Assembly (NCBI GenBank): GCA_023935145.1
Contig: CM043700.1
Span: 28,714,501 to 28,778,500, forward strand
Length of the DNA: 64,000 nucleotides
From: Bretschneidera sinensis
Taxonomy: Eukaryota > Streptophyta > Magnoliopsida > Brassicales > Akaniaceae
Direction: 5' to 3'
The translations under genes and the position numbers were made by a program. Every line of letters begins with the position of its first letter. The stretch's first letter is position 1. Positions 34,530 to 46,800 of this stretch are shown here, piece by piece. Under the pieces are notes generated by a model, which saw only the letters and a program-made list of their open reading frames with translations, had not been told where the DNA came from and searched no databases.

Positions 34530-37500
34530 ATGGGGGAAGGTGGCGAGGGAGGCGAATTCCCGCCAAAAAAGGCGCAATCAGACCCTTCTGATTTCCCGGC
34601 GAAGAAGCTGGCGCGGCAGCTGGACTTCACCGGCGGCTTTGGCGGGGTTTCGGGGAGTGTGATTTTGCCGGAGCACCCACAATCTAAGCCCGCAGCAGCC
34701 ACCATGACGACGATGATGCAGGAAGCCGCCGTGCAGAGCCAGCCGCAGCCTCAGATATTGTTGATGCCAGTGGCGCCGCCGTTGCCATCGTCACAGGGGC
34801 CTCATACCTCAGTGAGGGTTGTGTAAGTTTTTTTTTTTTGTTGGTTTTTGGTCGTTTATGGGATTGAATTTTTAGTGCGAAATTTGCTCAGTTTGTGCTT
34901 GTGGGTTTTAACTATATAGATTGATGTTTTTGTTTGGATGTTTTGATTTTGGATACGTAATTGTCCATTCTGAGGATATATTCTGGGTTCTGATTTGTAT
35001 TCTTCTTTCTTTTTTGAAGTCCATACTTCCTTTCTTTCCCTAATAGTCAAAGTTAGCTGTTTGTTGTAAATCGATCGCAATGCTAATGCTAAATTTCTTA
35101 TTTTTCGGGTACATAAATGTCTTATGTTTACAATGGTAGAGGAGGGTTGAACCCTCTATAAGAAGAATCGTCCAGTCATTTGCAGTTTATTTCATTTTGC
35201 TAGTTGAAATATGAAACCATTTTTCTTCAGCTGTATTTTGCGGTTGGGGGAAGAGGGAATGGAAAGGGAGGGGTTTTGTGATTGATCTCTTAATGAGGTT
35301 GAATTTGTTATTGAAGTCCCTTTGTATGTTTGAATATAAATTTTGTTACTTTTAACTTGTTTCATGAACTACTTGTTGCGAATTGAAGGAGTAAATTTTG
35401 TTCTATCGATGAGAATTTGATTTGTTATAACTTTATTAGTAATTGTTTTATGGAGTTTGTTGCCTTTTTTCTTTTTTTACTTTTTTCTTTTGCATTTTTT
35501 GAAATCATAAACTCTACCCTTAGTTTTGTGAGTAGTGCTTTTCATTGTTTTTGAGTTTTCTTGGACATTGTACTTTGGGTCTTCAGTTCTTTATCTTTTT
35601 TATTCTAACAAACTTTCTATTTGTTCTCTGTCTCTCTCCCTCCTCCCATTTATTGTTTGTTTTAATTTATTTGATTTTATTTATTGTGACTCTGGCTCTT
35701 ATTCCCCATCCTCAACTTAGAATTCCAGCTAGGTATGGGTTTAACAACCCTATCTCTTTCTAGTAGCATGGAACAATTTTGGAGTAGATGATGTTCAATG
35801 ACTGTGAGTGCTGATGTTCTCGAAAATTTGATGCGTATATTTAAGATATTCTCTCAAAAACTTGAAGCTTATGGAAGTGATGTTTCATACAAGTGCATGC
35901 TCTACAAATATGGAATTTGCAGGGCTTTATGTTGAAAGTATAGTCTTATCTATTGATTCTGCTATAACATTATTATTTCTTTCTTTTAGGAAACCCGAAT
36001 CTCCCAAATCAAGACCAAGACCTAACGTTGAAGTGAAAGATGGTACTCCAAAGAAGCAAAAACAGTGTAACTGTAAACACTCACGGTGCTTGAAGTTGTA
36101 AGTCCATTATCTTCATTTTTGGTATGAAGTAGACTTTTTTCTTGATAGAGTTGAAACTGTTCTGTCATGGAACTGGTGCTCATATGTTTATGATGAAATT
36201 TGTGTCTCAAATAGCAATGTATGTATTGCAATGCTTGCGTTCACACTTTGGGACAATGGTAGTTTGAAATGTTCTGGTTTGGTGGAATGACCGTAATGTT
36301 TGGATATTTATGTGCATTTTCTTTTTACTACCACTTCACCAATGTATATGATAAAAAAAATACATCATACTATTTTATTTTGAATATGCTTCTTTGGAAA
36401 GAAAGATAAATGACTTATGAGACATTAAAACAAGAGGAATACTATACAAACCTGAGTTAGGTAATGCAAAGAACCACAGTGCTATAAATGGAAACCATTT
36501 CATTCTGATTCCGTTCAGGGATTTTTATATCTTTTATCAGCTTAAGGAATATTATAGCTCATCAGAATGTGTTGATGATGATTAAATGTAACATTTTTAG
36601 TGAGTAAACATCATAATTACTTGTACATTGGGCTTTGGTATTGTTAGGTTTCTCGAAATAACCATGGCTCAGGTTGATATTCGTCGTGTAAAGTCCGTTC
36701 TTATTTTGTAAATCTTCAACCCAAGCTTCACCTTTGGATTGTTTTGGGTTCAAGCGGAGCATGTTGCAACTGTACTAATTTATGAGGATAATTTATTAAA
36801 TGAGTTACAGTTAAGAGGAAACCATATCCAGTTTGAAAAGGTTCACTTCATTTCCTCAACTAACTGCCAAGTGGTGCCTTAAAAATAAACACTTTTACCG
36901 AATAATCCTTCCTCGTTCTGACTATCCATTTTTTTTCTTCAAAACTATCTTAATTTGGTTTACTAGGTTGCTACAAGGTAGATGCATCTGTTACGCTTAA
37001 TAGACTAACAAGTCAATCAAATTTGTCTGTAAAAGAAGTGCATCTTGTCTTCATGGTATTGACAAATTTTTTCTTGCTACTAAATAAGCTTTACTTTTCT
37101 GGAAAGTATAATGACGCAACACCTTCTTATAGGATTTTCCTGAATAGTATAATGAATGATCTATATTAATAAATACTTTTGCACGCTGTATGATGGCTAA
37201 AACTTGATTGAAGTCCGGATGCCTGTGATGGATGTTATGATTGCTATCCTTGTAATGTTTCTCTAGGATCTATATGGTAAATTTAGTATGCACTGCTTGT
37301 TCAGGATGCAAGGTCCTAGGATATCTTTTGCTGTAGAAAGTTTCACTAAAAGAAGTAATACATTTAAGTTAAAACAATTGTCATTATTTAATTCAAAAAG
37401 CCTCAATGGGTACAAATAATTTAATGTACAAATTTATGCAAATTGTTAGATTGTACAATTTACTTTACGAACCTAATTTTTGCAATATCTTTATCAGGTA

Positions 37501-40500
37501 TTGTGAGTGCTTTGCATCTGGTGTATACTGTGATGGGTGCAACTGTGTAAATTGTTATAACAATGTTGAAAATGAAGCTGCTAGACGAGAAGCCGTGGAG
37601 GCAACTTTGGAACGTAATCCAAATGCATTCAGGCCAAAAATTGCAAGCAGCCCACATGGTATACGAGATAGTAGGGTATGTGATTCAGGAAAGAAGATAC
37701 ACCAAAATTAATAAGTCTATTAAACAAAGTTGAAAAATATTCACCACCAATGATTTTATTTTTGTATCGGTGTACTCACTTCTGAAAAAAAGGAATGTGT
37801 AACTTGATTTTTGTGGACAGTTCATATCCTCCTGTGATTATATGAAATATTCATGGTCAGAACATTTTCCATAATGTCCTTATGGAGAAAGACCTTGAAC
37901 TTTGATGATAAAAATTAATCCAATAAATTGAATTGATTCCTTCTCGTAGTATTTGTGTGCTATTAACCGTGTACTTCTTTTTGGCTTTTTTTGACAAGCA
38001 TATGGACTGGTTTAAAATCGTTGCAGGAGGAGGCAGGGGAAGTTCTAGTGTTGGGAAAGCACAACAAGGGATGCCACTGCAAGAAATCAGGTTGCCTCAA
38101 AAAGTACTGCGAGTGCTTCCAAGCTAACATTCTCTGCTCTGAGAATTGTAGATGCCTGGACTGCAAGAACTTTGAAGGAAGTGAAGAGAGACAGGCTCTC
38201 TTTCATGGTGACCATGCCAACAATATGGCATATATTCAGCAGGCAGCAAACGCCGCCATAACTGGAGCTATTGGGTCCTCTGGCTATGCATCCCCTCCAA
38301 TTTCTAAGAAGAGAAAAGGTCAGGAACTTTTCTTCGGGTCAGCAGCCAAGGATCCATCTATTCACAGGCTCGGACATTTTCAACAGGTAATTTTGATCTG
38401 TGTATTTGACCAAGGAAGATTTTTAGGCAGTTTATGGGAGAAGCTTAATTGATGTCCCTATTGCGAATACACATTTTATAATGATTAGTTGAGCTAATGT
38501 GCCGAGGAGACCTTGGCTCAATGGTTAAGGCTGAGGCCCTGGGACCTTTAGGTCCCAGGTTTGTGTGTTTACCAATAAAAAAATTATTAATTGAGCTAAT
38601 AGCCTAATACCTTCTTTTTTGTAGAAGGGGAAATGTCTGCTCAGCTTCTGGATAAAAATTTTGCAATTGTTTTTTTGTGGTTCACCATTGAATGCTCTCA
38701 TTCTTGAGTATGGGTAGAGTTTTACAAACTAAGAGTATTATTTAGCACATATTTTCTATTATATGCAGGCAAACAATATAAGAGTTTCTGCACCCTCCTC
38801 TTCTTTGTCTTCCATTCCAATTTCTCGTGCTGGTAGCACTGCATCATTGGGGCCTTCAAAATTCACCTATAGGTATATATAGTCGTGTTAATGAGAATAA
38901 ACTTATCTGTTATTTTGAAAAACTAACTTGTAATTATGATTGAAGGTCTCTCTTAGCAGACATTATCCAACCGCAGGATTTGAAGGAACTTTGCTCGGTT
39001 TTGGTAGTTGTAGCGGGAGAAGCTGCAAAGACACTTGCAGGTAAACTTTGATATGACGGTTCAAAGCTACCAGCTAAAATTTTGGTGTCCGACTCTGATG
39101 AGTAATATGTTTTTCTGGGAACAATAGTAACTCATCTTATTGTTAATATTTAAATTAGTTGATACTTTTCAGTATGTGGTGTTTGATGACTATACCAAAA
39201 GAACCTGTCAGAAAATTTGTCTAAAAAAATCACAGAATTATTTCTCATTCTAAAAAACCAAAACAGAAAATTTTAATTTTTACCACCCAAGCACCCAACT
39301 GTTAGTGCAAATCATCTAGCTCTGTTTAAAAATTTAGCTCTATTGACAATGATAGACATCAGTTTGTGTTAACTTTTTACTTGGACATAATAGCCCTTAA
39401 AACAAAGTGACTCATTTATTCTTTGTTTAAAAGAAACCCTAAATCTCAATAAGGTGTTGTTTAGTACTCTATTTCCTTTAAAAGTCTGGAACTTCATACT
39501 ATGTTTTGTTATATTTGAGGAAAAGTTAGTAATTTAATTCCAAAGATGTTTCTGTGAAGTCAAACACTGTTGTAAACTTAAGGGTATTTTTTCAAGTAGT
39601 TAAATTTTTAACAGTGTTTACTAGAAGTTGAACAGTTGGGTGTTGGGTATTAAATATTATATTTTTGGGTTTGATAGATTGAGAAATATCTTGAGGATTT
39701 CTTAAAGAGGAAAATTTTTATATAGAGTAGTATGGTATTTTTTTCCCTTTATTTAAATGTGGATGTATTGTCTATTTATGAACTAGATAAATAAATATGT
39801 TTGGACAATGTTTTCTCTCTCTTGTTTGAAATCTTTTGTAATCAAGTGTTTATTACAGCATGTAAATATAAAATCTTCTCAATCATATCTTTGAAAGGCG
39901 GACACATAACTCAAAAAGTAAAAAGAGTGTAGTGCACAAATTTCCCACTCCTTTCCCTCTCCCTCTCTTTCTGATGGTGGTGGAAATGATAATATGAGGC
40001 TTATATGTAAGAGGCATAAAGTAACTCTAAAATACATGAACACATATATTAATATAATAGGAAGCAGTGGAGATTTTAGTGGGTCCCCACTTTACAAAGC
40101 TATGAAGAGCCCTGGCTTTGATTTCTCACCAAGCTGGCCTATAAGAAAGAATTCCTAACGGATTCGGCAGATATTCTCCTCTTCCTGTTTCAAAGAAACC
40201 AATGCAAGTTTGTAAGTTGAGTCGTGACCATCTTTGGCTTTCTGTAATAAGGAAAGTTGAACCTGTTCTTTTCATTCTTTGATTCACCATTATCGATCTG
40301 CTGGCATGTAATACAGCTCCCTCCTGCATTTTTTCTTTCTTGGAGTCTTTCCTCCATTTAACTTGCCCAAGCCTATGTTGATTGTACTGTCCTTAGGGTT
40401 TTTTAGGATTTTATGCTGGCATGCCTCTGCTGTGTTCTATATTTTAATATCTGCCCTTTTCCTCTTAAGTTTCTATTTTCCTAGTAAGCTAATAACAAGC

Positions 40501-42323
40501 CTTTCAATTTGTACGATCTTTGTTACAAACTCATTGTCCCATCAATATCTTATTATTTGCTACTGATATTTGTTTATGTTTTTCTTCTTACTATGTATGT
40601 CTTTCCCAAACATTTTATTTGTAACTATGTATGTTATTCACAACATTGTGCTCTCAAGATTTGGTTTGCAGCAAATAAAATATATTTGCATTATGCCGAG
40701 TTCTTTGTTGATTGGTAGTCAGTTTGACACCCCCCCCCCCCCCCCCTCTTCCACACAAAAAACATGTTCCCAACTGAGGTGAAAAATAATGGTGGTTGTA
40801 GATAATTTTGTCCACCATGTGAGAAGCAAGTTGCATTTAGTTTTCTTCCTGTTTGGATATAAACCATCAGTATTTTACTAGTGAATCAGTTTCCTAGTAA
40901 AATGAGAACTAATGAGATGTAATTTTTTGTTGGACAATTTGAAAGAGATACCTCCTGTGGATCTGTTGTGAATTTGTTTCTCATTGGTACCATTTGAAAT
41001 TGTTTAGCAGAACTGTGTACATGGACCATTCTTATTTTTTTCTCTCTCCTTTTTAATTAAATAAATGAGTCTTGTTTCAAATTTTATATACATCCAGACC
41101 AAAGAAATGCAACAGAAAAAGGGGCAGAAGATCAGACAGAAGTTTCCCTTGCTTCATCAACCCAAGATCGGCTGCAAAGCCAGAAGGAATGTGATGTTGA
41201 GAAAACCATTGCTGATGATTGCTCAAGTGCACACCAAGCTGATAAAGCTGGACCTGACGATTCCAATTCAGATGGCACTGATGTGCCAAAAGGAAGGCCA
41301 ATGTCTCCTGGAACGTTGGCATTGATGTGTGATGAACAAGATACAATGTTCATGGCAGCAGCTTCACCTAATGGATCAATGAGCCATGGCTGCAGCACAT
41401 CTTCTCAGTTTCCTTATGGACAACGCATGACAGGGATTTACGTAGAGCAGGAAAGGATTGTTTTGACAAAGTTTCGAGATTGTCTTAATAGGCTTATCAC
41501 CTTTGGAGAAATAAAGGGTATGTTTGTCTCTCCTTTTTTCTAAATTTTATACACGAATAATTAGCAGGAAAAGTTTTTAAAGAAAAGATAGGTCAAGTTT
41601 TCCGATCCAATAACACCATTTTTGTTTGCAAGAAATGGTCCCATAATAATTCTCTCTTTCTATTTACCTTTTTAAAATACTTTGTTATTTTATTATGGCT
41701 TGAAGTTCAAGTATAGGACCAAATAGTAGTTAATTTTAAAATTAAACCACCTTAAGTTTCAGAATGTTATGATTTTTTGCATGGCACAATTGAGAGATGG
41801 CTTCTCTGCAGTTGAAAGTTTGCATCACTGCAATCAGCAAGCTGTAACTTAGAAATTCTGCTCCGTAATATGGTCTGCCAAAGCTTTCTGAGGTCTTTTT
41901 CAATTGTAATGACATGATTTTAGGGGTGCTGAAGTTATTTGCTTTGCTGTTCGATAGCATGAAGTTCAAATATATAATCATATGATATATAAAATGATAT
42001 TACTATGTCTTTTTCTTGCTTAATTAATTGGCTATTAAGGATGCTGTTACATTCTCATTACAGAAACAAAATGTTCGTCTTTAGCCAGAAATGAGATATG
42101 GAATCAAAGAGACCCACTCAGCAACGGCATTGCAAATGCTAGAACTGAAACTAATCAGCAAAGTCCAATTAGCAATGGTGTTCCAAGAAATGTTGGTCTA
42201 CCTACATTCAAGACATCTCAGATAGTGACGGCAGCAGTTACCACTTCCAACAATGATCTTCCTAAAATTCCAGCGCTCCTTGAAAATAGGGATTCTAAAC
42301 CTAAGACTGAGAAATTGATATAA
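34530..42323 (+). CDS. TCX5: Tesmin/TSO1-like CXC protein (TCX5-type, DREAM-complex family)
   Basis: Eight coding exons (34530-34822, 35990-36097, 37498-37675, 38027-38386, 38769-38872, 38946-39040, 41098-41517, 42064-42323) join in phase to 605 residues. All junctions are GT-AG. The CRC DNA-binding domain has two Cys-rich motifs: about residues 121-160 ([18 protein letters not shown] ... CVNC) and 203-245 ([18 protein letters not shown] ... CLDC). They are joined by the diagnostic linker [10 protein letters not shown]. An NLS-like PISKKRKG follows. The N-terminus holds the family LARQLDF motif, and [14 protein letters not shown] is the conserved C-terminal block. In Arabidopsis TCX5/TCX6 are DREAM-complex subunits that repress cell-cycle and DNA-methylation genes. 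The first in-frame ATG is used. A probable 3' UTR intron donor follows at about 42353. Confidence 0.93.
38504..38590 (+). mobile_element. tRNA-derived SINE-like fragment in a TCX5 intron
   Basis: GGAGACCTTGGCTCAATGG contains a Pol III A-box match (TGGCTCAATGG, 38514-38524). GGGACCTTTAGGTCCCAGG forms a tight hairpin, and GGTTTGTGTG stands where a B box (GGTTCRANNC) would be. It ends in an A-rich stretch. It looks like the 5' head of a decayed plant SINE rather than a functional tRNA, since no acceptor stem is seen. Confidence 0.45.
39041..41097 (+). other. Long intron of the TCX5-like gene with poly-C run
   Basis: 2.06-kb intron, donor GCAG|GTAAAC and acceptor CATCCAG. It contains an uninterrupted run of about 16 C at 40731-40746, unusual in this AT-rich DNA. 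No recognisable element or gene. Confidence 0.6.
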
Positions 42324-43859
42324 AGAGATTCTGCTTAGAAGATCAGCCTGAGGTATGCCTCTGTAACACTACACCATTGTTTATTCTGGCTTCATCAATG
42401 ATGCAGATGCAGTTTGAAGATAATACTGGGCCTCATTGTTGGAATTGACCAAGACCTGATTAATTCCCTAACGTTATTAATATATTTATATCGATTTTTC
42501 ACCCTTAACCACAGTTTGAGCGCGATTGGTGTAAATTGCAGAGCCTTAAAATTTCACAAAGTTTTTTATGCATTATTACTCTCCAATGGCCTATTAACCA
42601 TCATAGCCGGTGTTGGTAGATGCTAGGAGCTTCTTTGATCTATTCACACTTTTAGAGAAACAAAGAGCAATTTTAAAGTTCTTCATTTTTTATTTAACTT
42701 AGATTGAAATCCATCGAAGAGTATATGTTTAAAACTAGATTATTCTGTCAGTCCAAATCATAGATTCAGTTTTCTTTGTAACAAGTTGCTACTCACCCAT
42801 ATACTAGGATTCTTATGGCAGGAAATTGCCTCATTAAAATGTCAAGGATTTAGTCATACTCCTAGTTTTATTTATTATTGTGCTATATATGTTGTATTTA
42901 ACTTTATGAAAGAGAACAAAGCAGCCATTGAGATGTGTAAATCGTGATGCAATCTGGGAAAAATTGCAAGAACATATTTTCCTTGGAATTTTTCCACCAA
43001 AAGTAATTCAAGATCTATAAATAGTCAACACAGCAAGAGTACAAGAAAATAAAAAACAATAACACAAGTTTTATGTGAAAAACTTTTACCTAATGAATTT
43101 ATTCTAATGCAGTGCTTCAATACAATCAAGATTTTATTATTTACCATTATGAAAAACCTAGAGTTAGAAACCCTTTTGGTTAGAATCGTTTGTCTTTTTA
43201 CATATTCTTTTTGTAAATAGAAAAACCTTTCAAACTTTTTAAAGAAATCTTTAAATTTAAAAGACGAGATTCTCTTCTAAAATCTTTAAAGATGTTCTTT
43301 ATTGACAATAGACAAGTCAATCCCAAAGAAGTATTTTTTTTTTTTCCTTTCTTTGATCTCAATATTTTCACTTTGATTTGAGGCATTGCCCAAAGCCACA
43401 TCATCATATGACATGACACAAACAGTTGTTCTAACGCATCCATGGGATCACATGAATCAAACTAGTTAATCATCTTTTTCACAATGTCCACCAAATACAC
43501 TCTAATGCTTCATATACACCAAATTTCGGTTAGGAAACTCAGTGCTTGGGATGATAAAGAAGCTAATAGTTTCGCATATGATAAAAAAATGATAAGGAGA
43601 TTTCAGTTAGGAAATTCGATGCTGGTGAAGTCACGAGGATATGCTGCTTTAATAACAGTTTAAGCCATTGATGCACTTCCCACAGCACCCACAGCCCACA
43701 GGTCGTAGAACATAAAATCAACTATTCCATACAAATTACAAAGTTTTTAAGAACATGGAATCCGCCTTTTATTTTTCCTAGCTATTATTTCTGAGTAACA
43801 AATAAGCCTTTTCCTTGTATCACGGTATGATTTGCGACTGGGTGAACATAAACTTGTGC
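42324..43859. other. Intergenic region between convergent TCX5-like and AIM1-like genes
   Basis: Holds both 3' UTRs. The 42960-43200 stretch has a retrotransposon-LTR flavour (…AACACAAGTTTTATGTG…) but no ends or TSD could be fixed. Nothing else is supported. Confidence 0.45.
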
Positions 43860-46800
43860 CTATATGCGTGACCTTGATGTTGAAGATGATGGTGCAGGTG
43901 CACTCTGCAGGAAAAAAGAGAATGTTAGAATAATTCTATCTTACTTCATTGTTATTTAGAGAGACGGGAGAGGGCAGGGGAGGGGAGGAAAGGGAAGGGC
44001 AATTGAAGATTTGCAGTGACTCTCGACTAGTTATCAAACCATTCGATATGTTTGGTTGTTTGAAATTAAAGTTTGGAATAAGAATTGAAGTAGAATCATA
44101 CTTTTTTCAATATTATAATGTTTGAAAAAGACCACAATTCCAATTCCAAACAACTAAACGTAACATAAAAGGAAATTTGTAATTACAATTATCCATATAA
44201 AAAAATTGATAACCCTACCGTGCAAAAGATAAATGTCAAGGAATGTCAATTTCCTAAAGTTCTCCACCAAAAATGTTTAAAATCTAAACATTAGATTCAA
44301 TCTAATCTATTTGAAACAGTCAAAACATGAGAATTAAATCGAATTCTACAATTTAATATAAAAAAATCAATCATTAAAATTTATTTTGTACAAATGAATT
44401 ATTTTTTCAATTCATTTAGAAATGAAATGAATTTCATTTCCATTTAATTTCAAACTGAGCGTAAAGCTTTTATGGATCTCGTAAGGAAAAAATATGTCTT
44501 ACTTCTCAATCCAAATAATACTTGTTTTCTTATCCAAAAAAACCCGAAAAAACAAAATATTCATACTAGTAAACTATTTCACTCACAAAATATTTATTTT
44601 GACCCAAGAAACTTATTATTCACATAACCATTAAGATGGTAAAATTATTCTCATAATCTTAGATAATTACTTTTCCTACTCGATGAAAAACGCTAATCAA
44701 ATCAGAAAAAAGAAGTGAGAAATCTATTGATAATGCAATTATTATATTGCTTCGGTTGTAAAATTTAACCGAGTAATATGTTAATATTAACAACAAGAAT
44801 AACAGCAACAAATATTTTGTGGGTTGCTTAGATTGAAGAATTATTTTGAATGGCTTTTCAATATTTTTCCCTGATAGAAAGGGAAAAGTGACAAAACAAT
44901 TAAGAATAAGGCTCTTAATCAATTAAAAAAAAGGTTCTTACCAACTTCATGCCTCTCGTTGCTCTTTCTTCCAAATACCTTGATGGTTTAAAGAAGTTAC
45001 CATACATTTCTGACCATTTCTTAAGACTTGCATATATATGGTTTGGCCCAACTATGTCTGCCCAGAAAACGATTCCACCACTGACACATTTGCTATGAGA
45101 ATAAATTCCAAATAGGTCGCTTACTTTCCATGGATATTTGTCAGAAAAGGGAATGTAAGAAACTAAAATTATTCTATGGTACACACAGAAAATATAGCCT
45201 TCATTCTGTGAATTAAAATTTCAAAAACTAGACTGGCTGTATACAACAGTATCAAAAGCCCAGGAGAAAAGAAGACTTCAACAGTAAGTATGAAAATTAT
45301 TGTAAACCTCCAATTAACAAACCTGTCATGAAATTGTTGCTAGCACAAATAAAAGCAAGGAACAAAATGTCCATAAATTTAATAATAAATAAATGTAGAC
45401 CATTAAGAAGAATTTTCCATTAGAAAAATATTTTTGGAAAGTTACGGAAAATAAAAATAAAAAATTGAAATTGAAATTGAAATTGTGAGCTAAGCACTCA
45501 CCGGTAATAAGGGAAACTCATTCCAAGGACAGATGCAATGTCAAGGTCTGAGGCTCGAACCATTACTCCTTCATCCAAAACATGACATGCCTCATTCACC
45601 ACAGGAAACAGTATCATCCCCAGAATTTCCTTGTCAGTAACTGATATAGGCTGCCAAATAAATCCAACAAAAACACATTAGTTATTCTTATTGAAACTAC
45701 AAAGCGAGCCTTTTTTGTTCCAATGGTGGGCCCATAACATTAACACAGTTGATATTATTCACGCCTATAGAACAGTCTTTCCACATCTGAGCATGATTAC
45801 CTTTTCACCAGGCATAATATTGGTAAGTCGTCTAGACTCCTCAATAATTGGAAGCACTGAAGGATCAGGCTTTGGCCTGCTTCCTTTTTCATAAATGTAG
45901 TATCCTTTTCCATTGTTTTTGCCTGAAAATCCAAAGTTCATATGGTGAACACAACAGGGACATTAAAAAGAATTTGAAAGTGAAAATGGAACATCTTATC
46001 ATACAAAAAACAACAAAAATTTTCACTACCATTTCGTCCATTTTTCACCAACAGTTCAACCAATGGAGACTTGAATGTGCGATCAGGGAATGCATTAGCA
46101 AATTCTTTACCAGCAGCCAAGGCTACTCCATATCCAGTCAAGTCCTGAAGCCTGTAAGCAATACCCATAGAGAAGCACAAGTGATCAGAAATCATCTGGA
46201 ATCCACCAAAAGAGATTACAGTACAGGCATGGCATATGAGTTGTAATGTACAACCAAATGGATGAATTAAACTCGGATCAGTCATCATTGCCCAAATAGA
46301 TTTTCCTTCTTTTGCTTAGCTAAACTCTGGGGCTTGCTTCAAGGTGAGGCCAATAGAACATGTCTCAAGCAGGCCTGTGGACAGGTTGGATTCGGCTCAT
46401 ATCAAAGTATATCCAAATCTGTTTGTAAAGAAGATTTTTGGATAATCCACTAGGTTTTGGAATATAATCAGCTAATCGGATTAATTAACAGATAATTTAA
46501 AATTTATGCTATCAAAAGAACGTGCCTCTAATTAAGTGACAATTTACTTTTTTTCTCCATATATATATATCACACACACACACAAATATAAATTTGAAAC
46601 TTCTACATGTATTTTAAAATACTTTATGTAGCATACTTGTAAGTCATATATTGAAATAATTTTAACAATTTGGTAAAACTAATCAAGTACGGCGTACTCA
46701 AATTTAAATAACTGATCCTTTTTATTAAGATCTTATATTTTAAAATGAATAATCTTTATTTCAAAATTGATATTACTCGGACATACCGTTAGATTATTTA

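Noticed and set aside
38504..38580. Functional tRNA gene
   Set aside because: An A-box-like motif is present but there is no cloverleaf or acceptor stem and the B box is degenerate.
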